Origin: Bacillota bacterium | GTDB taxonomy: Bacteria; Bacillota; Desulfotomaculia; Desulfotomaculales; JAJYZD01 | NCBI GenBank assembly: GCA_021800315.1 | Contig: JAJYZD010000060.1 | Span: 1-16,120 of the forward strand | Length of the DNA stretch: 16,120 bases | Direction: 5' to 3' | In this document: in pieces, positions 6,486 through 13,287 of the stretch | How the letters are laid out: each line of letters begins with the position of its first letter | How positions within the stretch are numbered: position 1 is the first letter of the stretch | Translations under genes and position numbers: made by a program | The notes under the pieces: generated by a model | Told to the model about the DNA's origin: nothing | Databases searched by the model: none | The model's input: only the letters and a program-made list of their open reading frames with translations

Positions 6486-7775
6486 ATGACGAAGAAAACG
6501 GACGTTTCAGGAGGCGAAAACAGGGGGCCGGAGGGACAGGAACCGCAGAGGGTGTACCTGGTGGGTATAGGCCGGCCGGGGGAGAGCCTGGAGATCGCGG
6601 AGGAAGCCCTGGCCGAACTGGGCCGCCTGGCGGAGGCCGCCGGCGGGACCGTGGTCGGCCGCACCGTGTATCGGGGTCATCCGGACTCCCGCTACCGCAT
6701 CGGCAGCGGCAAGGCCGCGGAGACGGCCGTGGAGGCGAAGACCGCCGGGGCCGACCTGGCCGTGTTCGAGGGTGAACTGCAGCCGGCCCACGTGCGTAAC
6801 CTGGAGGAACTCCTGGGGATGCCCGTACTCGACCGTACCCAGTTGATCCTGGACATTTTCGCCCAGAGGGCCATGACCAGGGAGGGCCGGTTGCAGGTGG
6901 AGGCGGCTCAGTTGAATTACCTCCTGCCGCGCCTGGCCGGCTCGCGCACGGCACTCTCCCGCCTGGGCGGCGGCATAGGCACCCGGGGGCCCGGTGAAAC
7001 CAAGCTGGAAACAGACCGGCGTAAGATTCGCCGCCGGATAGCCGATCTGCAGCGGCAGTTGGCCGAGGTCAGAAAACACCGGGAACTGTTGCGCGGGACC
7101 AGGCGGCGGATGCCGGTCTGCCTTGTTGCCCTGGTGGGCTACACCAACGCCGGAAAATCCTCCCTCCTGAACGCTTTAGGGGGCGTGTGCCTCCCGGCGG
7201 CCGACCGTCTCTTCGACACCCTGGACCCGGCCACCCGGCGGGTGAAGCTGCCGGGCGGGGAAACGGTGCTTCTGACGGATACGGTGGGCTTCATCCGGAA
7301 TCTCCCCCACCAACTGGTGGCGGCCTTCCGGGCCACCCTGGAGGAAGTGACGGCGGCCGACCTGGTCCTGCACGTGGTGGACGCCGCGGAGGAAAACAGG
7401 GATGCCCGGATACGTGCTGTGGAAGAGGTCCTGGCGGCCCTGGGGGCGGACCGGACCCCGACCCTCCTGGTTTTCAACAAGGTTGACCTGCCGGGCGGTG
7501 AGGAGCCCTGGCCGGACGGCAATGCGCTGTACGTTTCCGCCGCGACGGGAGAGGGGATACCGGCGTTGCTCGGGACCATCGCCGAAACCCTGGCGGTGGA
7601 CCGGGTGCGGGAGAACTTTTGCATTCCTTACCAGCAGGCCGGCTTGCTGGAACTGGTTCACGGCCGGGGCCGGGTCCTGAGGGAGACCCACCTGGCGGAA
7701 GGCATTATGGTGGAGGCCGAGATGCCGGCGGCCTGGGCCGGACGCCTGCGGGCCCGGCTGAAGGCGCGGCGGTAA
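6486..7775 (+). CDS. hflX: Ribosome-associated GTPase HflX
   Basis: HflX is a translation-factor-class GTPase that binds the 50S subunit and splits stalled or hibernating ribosomes. The 429-residue length is typical. The N-terminal domain (about residues 15-180) contains the family hallmarks: GRTVYRGHPDSRYRIGSGK, DRTQLILDIFAQRAMTREG, LNYLLPRL and GGGIGTRGPGETKLETDRR. The G domain follows with P-loop GYTNAGKSSLLNAL (about 218), a switch II stretch with DTVGFIRNLPHQLVAAFR (about 264), NKVDL (about 331) and VSAATGEG. The ATG follows a purine-rich GAGAGGGTGGG. It is the first gene of a probable operon with gcvH 30 bases downstream. The combination with lipoate genes has no obvious functional logic. 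Confidence 0.96.
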   Translation: MTKKTDVSGGENRGPEGQEPQRVYLVGIGRPGESLEIAEEALAELGRLAEAAGGTVVGRTVYRGHPDSRYRIGSGKAAETAVEAKTAGADLAVFEGELQPAHVRNLEELLGMPVLDRTQLILDIFAQRAMTREGRLQVEAAQLNYLLPRLAGSRTALSRLGGGIGTRGPGETKLETDRRKIRRRIADLQRQLAEVRKHRELLRGTRRRMPVCLVALVGYTNAGKSSLLNALGGVCLPAADRLFDTLDPATRRVKLPGGETVLLTDTVGFIRNLPHQLVAAFRATLEEVTAADLVLHVVDAAEENRDARIRAVEEVLAALGADRTPTLLVFNKVDLPGGEEPWPDGNALYVSAATGEGIPALLGTIAETLAVDRVRENFCIPYQQAGLLELVHGRGRVLRETHLAEGIMVEAEMPAAWAGRLRARLKARR

Positions 7776-7805
7776 CGTGGTATTCATGCGACGGGAGGGT
7801 TGGTC

Positions 7806-8186
7806 ATGTATCCGAATCATCTCAAGTATTCGGAGGAACACACCTGGCTGGAATTGGACGGGGACGCCGGGCGGGTGGGGATCACCGATCACGCCCAGGA
7901 GGCCCTGGGGGACATCGTCTTCGTGGAACTGCCCCAGGCCGGGGACGAGGTGACCCAGAACGAGGCCTTCGGCAGCGTGGAATCGGTCAAGTCGGTCAAC
8001 GATCTCTACGCCCCGGTCAGCGGCAAGGTCACCGAGGTCAACGGGCGGTTGAACGACCACCCCGAGATCATCAACAAGGACCCGTACGGCGACGGCTGGA
8101 TTATCAAGATCCGGCCAAGCGACCTCTCCGAACTGGAAAACCTGCTGGACGCCGCGGGTTACCAGAAGAGCATCGTCGAGGATTAG
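7806..8186 (+). CDS. gcvH: Glycine cleavage system H protein
   Basis: GcvH is the lipoyl-carrying shuttle of the glycine cleavage system and, in Firmicutes, the first acceptor of octanoate for lipoylation of other enzymes. The 126-residue protein has the full family pattern: YSEEHTWLELDGD, VGITDHAQEALGDIVFVELP, the lipoylation motif ESVKSVNDLYAPVSG with the modified lysine at K62, and the C-terminal NKDPYGDGWIIKI. ATG 7806 was chosen over a TTG at 7800 because GGGAGGG (7793-7799) sits at the right distance. The next gene, lipM, starts five bases after its stop. Genes for the T, P and L proteins are not in this window. Confidence 0.96.
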   Translation: MYPNHLKYSEEHTWLELDGDAGRVGITDHAQEALGDIVFVELPQAGDEVTQNEAFGSVESVKSVNDLYAPVSGKVTEVNGRLNDHPEIINKDPYGDGWIIKIRPSDLSELENLLDAAGYQKSIVED

Positions 8187-8191
8187 GGGAC

Positions 8192-8989
8192 ATGGCTGGG
8201 ACCGGGGAAACCTGGCGGCTGTTGGACAGCGGGCCGGGTGACGGCGTCCGCAACATGGCCGTGGACGAGGCCCTCCTCTTGGAGCATGCCGCCGGACGGA
8301 CCCTGCCCACCCTGCGCTTTTACCGGTGGGATCCGCCCGCCCTGTCCATCGGCCATTTCCAGCCGGTACGGGGCGAAGTGAACCGGGACCGGCTTACGCA
8401 GGAGGGTTTCGGGTTGGTGCGGCGGTTGACCGGCGGACGGGCGGTGCTGCACCGGGCGGATTTGACCTACAGCGTGGTCGTCGGGGAGGCTCTTTTGAGC
8501 GGATCGGTCCTGGAGACCTATCGCCTGCTCTCCGCCGGCCTTTTGGCCGGCCTGCGGCTTTTGGGGGTCGAGGCGGAGTTGGCCGGTGAGAAACCGGGCG
8601 GGGGGACGGATCCGGCTTGTTTTGCCGTACCCTCGAGTTACGAGTTGCTGGCGGGGGGCCGGAAGCTGGTCGGCAGCGCCCAGGTGCGCCGGAAAAACAC
8701 CATCTTGCAGCACGGCTCCCTGCTTCTGGACTTCGACCCCCGCCTCCTGGCCCGGGTGACCGGGCCGGATGAGCAGGCGGCCGCCCTGTACCGGGAGCGG
8801 GTCACCAGCCTGCGGGAAATCCTCGGTTTCATCCCGCCGTACGGCGACCTGGTGGGAGCCTTCGCGCAGGGCTTCGCGACCGCCCTGGGCGTCGCCCTCG
8901 TCCCCGGGGACCTGACCGGGGAGGAGGAGTCCCTGGCCGCGCGTCTGGCCGGGAAATACGGGGGGGACGAGTGGAACGTACGGTGCTGA
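8192..8989 (+). CDS. lipM: Octanoyltransferase LipM
   Basis: This 265-residue member of the BPL/LplA/LipB fold most resembles LipM of Bacillus, which transfers octanoate from acyl carrier protein to GcvH. Markers are NMAVDEALL (21-29), FYRWDPPALSIGHFQ, RRLTGGRAVLH (77-87), and the LipM-type sequence ACFAVPSSYELLAGGRKLVG with the candidate nucleophile C143 and the conserved lysine K158, followed by GSAQVRRKNTILQHGS. An ATP-using lipoate ligase would lack this cysteine motif, so LipM is preferred, though LipL or LplA-like roles are not excluded. ATG 8192 follows AGGGGA and gives the standard N terminus; the open frame continues far upstream inside hflX and gcvH and is not coding there. The position right after its substrate gene gcvH supports the call. 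Confidence 0.85.
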   Translation: MAGTGETWRLLDSGPGDGVRNMAVDEALLLEHAAGRTLPTLRFYRWDPPALSIGHFQPVRGEVNRDRLTQEGFGLVRRLTGGRAVLHRADLTYSVVVGEALLSGSVLETYRLLSAGLLAGLRLLGVEAELAGEKPGGGTDPACFAVPSSYELLAGGRKLVGSAQVRRKNTILQHGSLLLDFDPRLLARVTGPDEQAAALYRERVTSLREILGFIPPYGDLVGAFAQGFATALGVALVPGDLTGEEESLAARLAGKYGGDEWNVRC

Positions 8990-9015
8990 GGCCTACAGCC
9001 AGGACCTCAGCTTTT
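8985..9015 (+). terminator. Terminator hairpin spanning both convergent stop codons
   Basis: GCTGAGG (8985-8991) pairs perfectly with CCTCAGC (9005-9011). Inner CCT/AGG pairs extend it to 10 pairs with one bulged A and a six-base loop; TTTT follows. It includes the lipM stop and the crp stop, which lie only three bases apart. The T run exists on the plus strand only, so it mainly serves lipM. Confidence 0.5.
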
Positions 9016-9673
9016 GCTCGTCGGTGATCGTTATTCTCTGCCGGTCGGCGATGAGGACGCCGCTACGGCGGAAATCGTTCAGAATACGGTTGGCCGTCTC
9101 CCGGGTGGTGCCGATGAGGTTGGCCAGTTCCTGGTTGGTCAGGTTGATGTCGATGCAGGTGCCTTTCTCCGCCGGTACACCGTATTGGCGGACCAGGTCG
9201 AGCAGCATGCCGGTCATGCGGCGGTAGGAATCGTCGTGGGCCAGGCTGTTGATTTTGGCCTGGGCTTCCCGCAGGCGGCGCGACATGACCTTCAGGAGGG
9301 CGACCGCGATGGAGGGGCTTTTGATGAGCAGGGCCTCCATGTCCTGGTTGCGGATCAGGCCCAACTGGGCGTCCTCCACGATCTCCGCGCTGGCCGGATA
9401 GGTCTGGTCGCCGAACAGAACCACCTCGGCGAAAACGTCGCCGGGGTGGATGTAATGCAGGATGTGTTCCCGTCCGTCGGGGGTGGTCTTGGCGATCTTG
9501 ACCCGACCCGACTTGAGGAAGAAGACGGCCTCGCCCGGCTCCCCCTCCAGGAATATGATGCGCCCCTTGCCGTAGCGACGTTCGAGGACCAGTTTCTCGA
9601 TCTCGAGCAGTTCCTCCGGTTCAAGGCCGGCGAAGATGGGGATGTGGCGCAAATATTCGCGGTAATCGGACAC
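8993..9673 (-). CDS. Crp/Fnr family transcription regulator
   Basis: This 226-residue DNA-binding protein has an N-terminal cyclic-nucleotide-type beta-barrel domain (about residues 12-125; GEPGEAVFFLKSGRVKIAK and IHPGDVFAEVVLFG), a long dimer helix (about 125-155) and a C-terminal winged helix. The recognition part reads LTNQELANLIGTTRETANRI (about 178-197), with the RETANR element typical of the family. The cysteine cluster of oxygen-sensing FNR is missing: only one cysteine is seen (GTCID). The effector pocket residues do not clearly match cAMP binding. The start is GTG 9673, with GGAGGGG at good spacing. The aminotransferase ends 42 bases upstream on the same strand. What it senses and controls cannot be told from sequence. 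Confidence 0.92.
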   Translation of the reverse strand: MSDYREYLRHIPIFAGLEPEELLEIEKLVLERRYGKGRIIFLEGEPGEAVFFLKSGRVKIAKTTPDGREHILHYIHPGDVFAEVVLFGDQTYPASAEIVEDAQLGLIRNQDMEALLIKSPSIAVALLKVMSRRLREAQAKINSLAHDDSYRRMTGMLLDLVRQYGVPAEKGTCIDINLTNQELANLIGTTRETANRILNDFRRSGVLIADRQRITITDEQKLRSWL

Positions 9674-9689
9674 GGTTGTACCCCTCCGG

Positions 9690-9717
9690 CCCGCCGGGCG
9701 AACCCGGCGGGTTTTTT
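9690..9717 (+). terminator. Strong intrinsic terminator on the plus strand
   Basis: CCCGCCGGG (9690-9698), tetraloop CGAA and CCCGGCGGG (9703-9711) form a perfect 9-base GC stem, followed by six T. The genes on both sides are on the minus strand; there the hairpin has no following T run and lies between the aminotransferase stop and the ribosome site of the crp-type gene. Thus it would stop plus-strand transcripts coming through that gene in antisense. Confidence 0.7.
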
Positions 9718-10921
9718 ACCAGACCCGCCTTTGCGGGTGTTCCGCCAGATCTTCGGCGAGGGCGTCAAAGGCCGGCAACGAGCCCTGCACCGTCGGCAGG
9801 GGCACGCTGTAGGACAGCCGGAAGTAGCCGGGCCGCCCGAAGCCGCGTCCCGGCACCACCAGGATGTTGTGCTTTCGGGCCAGGTCCACGAAGGCCAGGT
9901 CGTCGGGGATGGGCGAGCGGGGGAAAAGGTAGAAGGCCCCCTGGGGCTTCACCATCCGGTAACCCAGGGCGATCAGGTGGTTGTAGAGGATGTCCCTCTT
10001 CTCCCGGTAGGGGGCCACATCGATCGGCAGACCCTCCAGCGGGGCGACCAGGCGCTGCATCAGCGCGGGAGCGTTGACGAAGCCCAGGGTGCGGTTGGTG
10101 AAGATGAGGGCCTGCATCAGCAGGTCGACCGAGTCGATGCGCGGACTGGCCGCCAGGTAGCCGATCCGTTCCCCGGGCAGGCCGAGGTCCTTGGAGTGGG
10201 AGGTGGCGACCAGGGCGTTCTTGATGTGCCGCATTACGGGCGGCACCGTGACGCCGTCGTAAACCAGTTTGGCGTAAGGCTCGTCGGCGATGACGTAGAT
10301 CATCCGGTCAAACTTCTTTTCCCGGTCGGCCAAAAGCTCCTGCAGGCCGTCGAAAACCGCGGCCGGGTATACCACGCCGGTGGGGTTGTTGGGCGAATTG
10401 AGGATGAGGGCCCGGGTGCGTTGGTTAACGGCTTCGGCCAGGGCGTCCAGGTCGGGCAGGAAGTTGTCCCCGGCGGGAACCTCGCGGATCACGCCGCCGT
10501 GATTGTCCACGTAGAACCGGTATTCCATGAAGTAGGGGGTGATGACGATGACTTCGTCGCCGGGGTCCAGGATAGCCTTCAGGGCCACGTTCAAGGCCCC
10601 GCCGGCGCCGCAGGTCATCACCACGTGGTCCGCCTCGACGGGCAGGGAGGCTTCCCGGGCCAGCACCCGGGCCACCGCCGCGCGGGTTTCCTGGTAACCG
10701 GCGTTGGGCATGTAACGGTGCATGCCGGGGATGGGGGAGAGGGCCAGCTTCTGCAATTCGGCGTGAATGGCCGCGGGCGGCTCCTCACTGGGATTGCCCA
10801 GGGAAAAGTCGTAGACCCGGTCGGCACCAAAGATGGCCCGCAGTCTTTCGCCCTCTTCAAACATCTTGCGGATGAAGGATGCTCCTTCCAGGGAGGCGGC
10901 GATTTTCCGGGATATGTTCAA
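9716..10921 (-). CDS. PLP-dependent aminotransferase, class I
   Basis: This 401-residue fold-type I enzyme transfers an amino group between an amino acid and a 2-oxo acid. Visible motifs are the substrate-side YDFSLGNP (37-44), NSPNNPTG (175-182), ADEPY with cofactor-binding D213, SHSKDLGLPGERIGY with the Schiff-base lysine K244, and the carboxylate-binding arginine in YFRLSYSV (R368). The start is TTG 10921: AAAGGAG lies seven bases upstream and the following residues begin the family domain, while the ATG at 10960 would add 13 residues of non-homologous sequence and lacks a ribosome site. Aspartate and alanine aminotransferase subgroups look alike at this level, so I leave the substrate open. 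It precedes the crp/fnr-type gene. Confidence 0.92.
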   Translation of the reverse strand: MNISRKIAASLEGASFIRKMFEEGERLRAIFGADRVYDFSLGNPSEEPPAAIHAELQKLALSPIPGMHRYMPNAGYQETRAAVARVLAREASLPVEADHVVMTCGAGGALNVALKAILDPGDEVIVITPYFMEYRFYVDNHGGVIREVPAGDNFLPDLDALAEAVNQRTRALILNSPNNPTGVVYPAAVFDGLQELLADREKKFDRMIYVIADEPYAKLVYDGVTVPPVMRHIKNALVATSHSKDLGLPGERIGYLAASPRIDSVDLLMQALIFTNRTLGFVNAPALMQRLVAPLEGLPIDVAPYREKRDILYNHLIALGYRMVKPQGAFYLFPRSPIPDDLAFVDLARKHNILVVPGRGFGRPGYFRLSYSVPLPTVQGSLPAFDALAEDLAEHPQRRVW

Positions 10922-11120
10922 GCAAAGTCTCCTTTCCGGCTCTCGGCCAACGGTGTGCATTACTATCTTAGCTTATCCCGGAAGATTTGAGAAGGGGCCA
11001 GGCGGGTAAAAAACGGGCGTAACCGGGCCGGACGGCATAAAATGTACCTTGTATGCGCTGATGCGCTGTGGTAAGTTTAAGCCGAAATCCCGGTAAGATA
11101 GTAGGGGGGAGGTATCCACT

Positions 11121-11330
11121 ATGGATTTACCACGGGACGAGGCCGCCCTGCGCCGGTTGTTGGCCGGATTGCGGGAAGAACTGGAGGAACTGGAGGAGGA
11201 ACAGATGTTCACCCTGTCCCAGACCGGGCTGCATGTGACCGGGGGCGAGCGCAAGAGGTTCGAGGCCGATCTTTCGTCCCTGCGGGAAAGGATCAGGGCG
11301 GTAGAGAAGGAACTGGCCGGATTCCGGTGA
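11121..11330 (+). CDS. Small coiled-coil protein, function unknown
   Basis: This is a 69-residue hydrophilic, highly charged protein. Residues 5-30 (RDEAALRRLLAGLREELEEL and following) and 44-68 (RKRFEADLSSLRERIRAVEK and following) have heptad-like leucine spacing, suggesting a two-helix coiled coil separated by the short segment MFTLSQTGLHVTGGE. The ATG follows GGGGGGAGG (11104-11112) with eight bases between, which strongly supports translation. Similar small proteins with a TLSQTGLH-like centre seem familiar to me from Peptococcaceae, but I cannot assign a function. It lies just upstream of the SAM-controlled operon, which has its own promoter. Confidence 0.7.
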   Translation: MDLPRDEAALRRLLAGLREELEELEEEQMFTLSQTGLHVTGGERKRFEADLSSLRERIRAVEKELAGFR

Positions 11331-11395
11331 GTTTCCTTTCCTTCGTCCTTACGGATCGGCGACAAGGCTGTTACCCGGTGGAAATAAATCGCCTC

Positions 11396-11424
11396 TTGAC
11401 ATGGTGTTTTGCCCCTGGTATACT
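11396..11424 (+). promoter_or_regulatory. Consensus sigma-A promoter of the SAM-controlled operon
   Basis: TTGACA (11396-11401, perfect) and TATACT (11419-11424, five of six) are separated by exactly 17 bases. Transcription would begin near 11431, about 20 bases before the first paired strand of the riboswitch. Confidence 0.85.
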
Positions 11425-11450
11425 GACCGTGAAAATAAAATAACAGTGCT

Positions 11451-11579
11451 CTTATCCGGAGTGGCGGAGGGACTGGCCCAATGAAGCCCGGCAACCTGCC
11501 AGGGCAAAAGCCAAGAGCGGCTTTTGGCCCGGCGAGGTGCTAATTCCTGCGGGAGACGCAAGTCTTCTGGTAGATAAGA
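11451..11579 (+). promoter_or_regulatory. SAM-I (S-box) riboswitch
   Basis: The closing stem P1 is formed by CTTATC (11451-11456) and GATAAG (11573-11578). Between them lie the conserved S-box elements in order: GGCGGAGGGACTGGCCC, the ATGAAGCCCGGCAACC kink-turn segment, a variable P3 hairpin (GCCAAGAGCGGC region), and GGTGCTAATTCCTGC. These are the invariant parts of the SAM-I family, which turns genes off when S-adenosylmethionine is plentiful. A terminator follows at once. Confidence 0.96.
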
Positions 11580-11591
11580 GGAGGAATTTTC

Positions 11592-11627
11592 GAGGGCCTC
11601 TTCTGCTACGGAAGAGGCCCTCTTCCT
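11592..11627 (+). terminator. Terminator of the SAM riboswitch (expression platform)
   Basis: GAGGGCCTCTTC (11592-11603) pairs perfectly with GAAGAGGCCCTC (11611-11622) across a seven-base loop, followed by TTCCTT. AAGAGG (11576-11581), which includes the last part of the P1 strand, can instead pair with CCTCTT (11597-11602) and break the terminator. This fits the usual OFF switch: SAM bound, P1 formed, terminator formed. Confidence 0.85.
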
Positions 11628-11662
11628 TGACGGAAGGGCACTGGAGAAGGGGGCTGCGTTAG

Positions 11663-12868
11663 TTGACCGTCAGAAGCTACGGGGAGATCAATGCCCGGAT
11701 CAGGTCGGGCGAGGTCGTGGTCATGACCGCGGAGGAGGCCATCGACCTGGTGGCGGCCAAGGGGCTGGCCAAGGCGGCCGCCGAGGTGGACGTGGTGACC
11801 ACCGGTACGTTCGGACCGATGTGTTCTTCCGGGGCCTACTTCAACTTCGGCCATTCCCGGCCGCGCATCAAGATGCAGAAGGTATGGCTTAACGAGGTGC
11901 CCGCCTACGCCGGCCTGGCCGCGGTGGACGCTTACCTGGGCGCGACCGAGGTTCCGGAGGACGATCCCTTGAACAGCAACTTTCCCGGTCAGTTCAAGTA
12001 CGGCGGGGGACACGTGATCGAAGACCTGGTGGCCGGCCGCAAGGTCCGCCTGCAGGCGGAGAGCTACGGTACCGACTGCTACCCGCGCAGGGAAATCGAT
12101 ACCTGGTTTTCCCTGGACGACATCAACGAAGCGGTGCTGTTCAACCCCCGCAACGCCTACCAGAACTACAACTGCGCCGTCAACCTCGGCGACCGGACCA
12201 TCTATACCTACATGGGCATCCTGAAGGCCCGCCTGGGCAACGCCCACTACAGCACCTCGGGCCAGCTGAGCCCGCTCCTCAAGGATCCCGCCTTCCGCAC
12301 CATCGGCCTGGGCACCCGCATCTTTCTGGGCGGCGGCATCGGTTACGTGGCCTGGCAGGGTACCCAGCACTTCCCGGCCGTGCACAGCGGAGCAAACGGG
12401 CGCGAATTCGGCCCGGCCGGGGGTACCCTGGCCGTGATCGGGGACCTGAAGCAGATGAGCCCGCGCTGGCTCATGGGGTCCAGCTTCACCGGCTACGGGG
12501 CCACCCTCACCGTGGGTCTGGGTATACCGATCCCGGTGCTGGATTCGGACGTCCTGCGCTGCGCCACCGCCACGGACGCCGAACTCTTCGCCCAGATAGT
12601 CGACTATTCCGACGCCTACCCGGACCGGCGGGCGGAGAACCTGGGCTTTGTCAGCTACGCCGAACTCAAGACCGGCCGGATCACCGTCCGGGACCGCGAG
12701 GTGCCTACCGCCCCGGTGTCGAGCCTGCCGCGCGCCAGGGAAATAGCGGCGACCCTGAAGGAATGGATTCAAAAAGGCGACTTCACCCTTACCGAGCCGG
12801 CCTTCACCCTGCCGCCGGCCGGCCGGGCGGCGGCGGCGCGGTCGCTGGAGATAAGGGGCAGGGAGTAG
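11663..12868 (+). CDS. Aspartate semialdehyde sulfurtransferase, DUF39 (HcyA-type)
   Basis: The DUF39/homocysteine-biosynthesis family protein forms homocysteine directly from aspartate semialdehyde and a sulfur donor, as shown for methanogen homologues. Family features include VDVVTTGTFGPMCSSGAYFN with C54, GHSRPRIKM, ESYGTDCYPRREI with C139, FNPRNAYQNYNCAVN, TYMGILK and a glycine-rich FLGGGIGYVAWQGTQH. C54 and C139 are the candidate persulfide-carrying cysteines. At 401 residues it lacks the CBS domains found at the end of some methanogen homologues. The start is TTG 11663, preceded by GAAGGGGG. It is the first gene after the SAM riboswitch and is followed 16 bases later by its iron-sulfur partner. 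Family certainty is high; the reaction here is inferred from family and context. Confidence 0.9.
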   Translation: MTVRSYGEINARIRSGEVVVMTAEEAIDLVAAKGLAKAAAEVDVVTTGTFGPMCSSGAYFNFGHSRPRIKMQKVWLNEVPAYAGLAAVDAYLGATEVPEDDPLNSNFPGQFKYGGGHVIEDLVAGRKVRLQAESYGTDCYPRREIDTWFSLDDINEAVLFNPRNAYQNYNCAVNLGDRTIYTYMGILKARLGNAHYSTSGQLSPLLKDPAFRTIGLGTRIFLGGGIGYVAWQGTQHFPAVHSGANGREFGPAGGTLAVIGDLKQMSPRWLMGSSFTGYGATLTVGLGIPIPVLDSDVLRCATATDAELFAQIVDYSDAYPDRRAENLGFVSYAELKTGRITVRDREVPTAPVSSLPRAREIAATLKEWIQKGDFTLTEPAFTLPPAGRAAAARSLEIRGRE

Positions 12869-12884
12869 AAAGGAGCTTTTGAGC

Positions 12885-13286
12885 GTGACGAGCAGGAGAA
12901 TAGTGCTGCGCTTCAACGCCGCCAACGTCGACGAACCGATCATCTACCGGCTGGCCAAGGACTACGACCTGGTCTTCAACATCCTGAAGGCCAACGTCTC
13001 TCCCCAGTTAGAGGGATCGCTGGTTATGGAACTGAAGGGGGAACGCTACCAGGAGGGGCTGGCCTACCTGGAAGCCCGGGGAGTCAGCGTGCAGCCGCTC
13101 TCCCAGGAGGTAGTGCGTAGCGGGGAACGCTGCACCAGTTGCGGGGCCTGCACGGCCGTCTGCCCCACCGGCGCCCTGAGTCTTTCACGACCGGCCATGC
13201 AGGTGGAGTTCGACAAGGATGAATGCGTTCTCTGTCAGCTCTGCGTAGCCGCTTGTCCGGTCAGAGCCATGGAGGTGCACTTCTAG
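12885..13286 (+). CDS. NIL-domain 2[4Fe-4S] ferredoxin partner (HcyB-type)
   Basis: This 133-residue protein joins an N-terminal NIL domain (about residues 4-75, the ligand domain also found at the end of methionine ABC transporter ATPases) to a bacterial-type ferredoxin domain. The cluster motifs are CTSCGACTAVCP (C83, C86, C89, C93) and CVLCQLCVAACP (C114, C117, C120, C124), giving two [4Fe-4S] sites. Methanogen homologues partner the DUF39 sulfurtransferase and probably deliver electrons or sulfur for homocysteine formation. I prefer GTG 12885, nine bases after AAAGGAG; TTG 12879 is in frame but only three bases from it. The ribosome site overlaps the DUF39 stop codon region, and the next gene starts one base after this stop, so the three are translationally linked. 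Confidence 0.9.
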   Translation: MTSRRIVLRFNAANVDEPIIYRLAKDYDLVFNILKANVSPQLEGSLVMELKGERYQEGLAYLEARGVSVQPLSQEVVRSGERCTSCGACTAVCPTGALSLSRPAMQVEFDKDECVLCQLCVAACPVRAMEVHF

Positions 13287-13287
13287 G

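Noticed and set aside
7176..8060. 294-codon minus-strand frame over hflX and gcvH
   Set aside because: It is a shadow of two well-supported genes.
7619..8191. Long N-terminal extension of the lipM frame
   Set aside because: The open frame continues into hflX and gcvH, but homology to LipM begins at ATG 8192, which has a ribosome site.
9014..10990. 658-codon open frame on the plus strand
   Set aside because: It runs antisense through the crp/fnr-type gene and the aminotransferase, both with clear family motifs; it is a GC-rich shadow frame.
11606..12943. 445-codon open frame on the minus strand
   Set aside because: It is antisense to the DUF39 gene and crosses the riboswitch terminator, with no motif or ribosome site.
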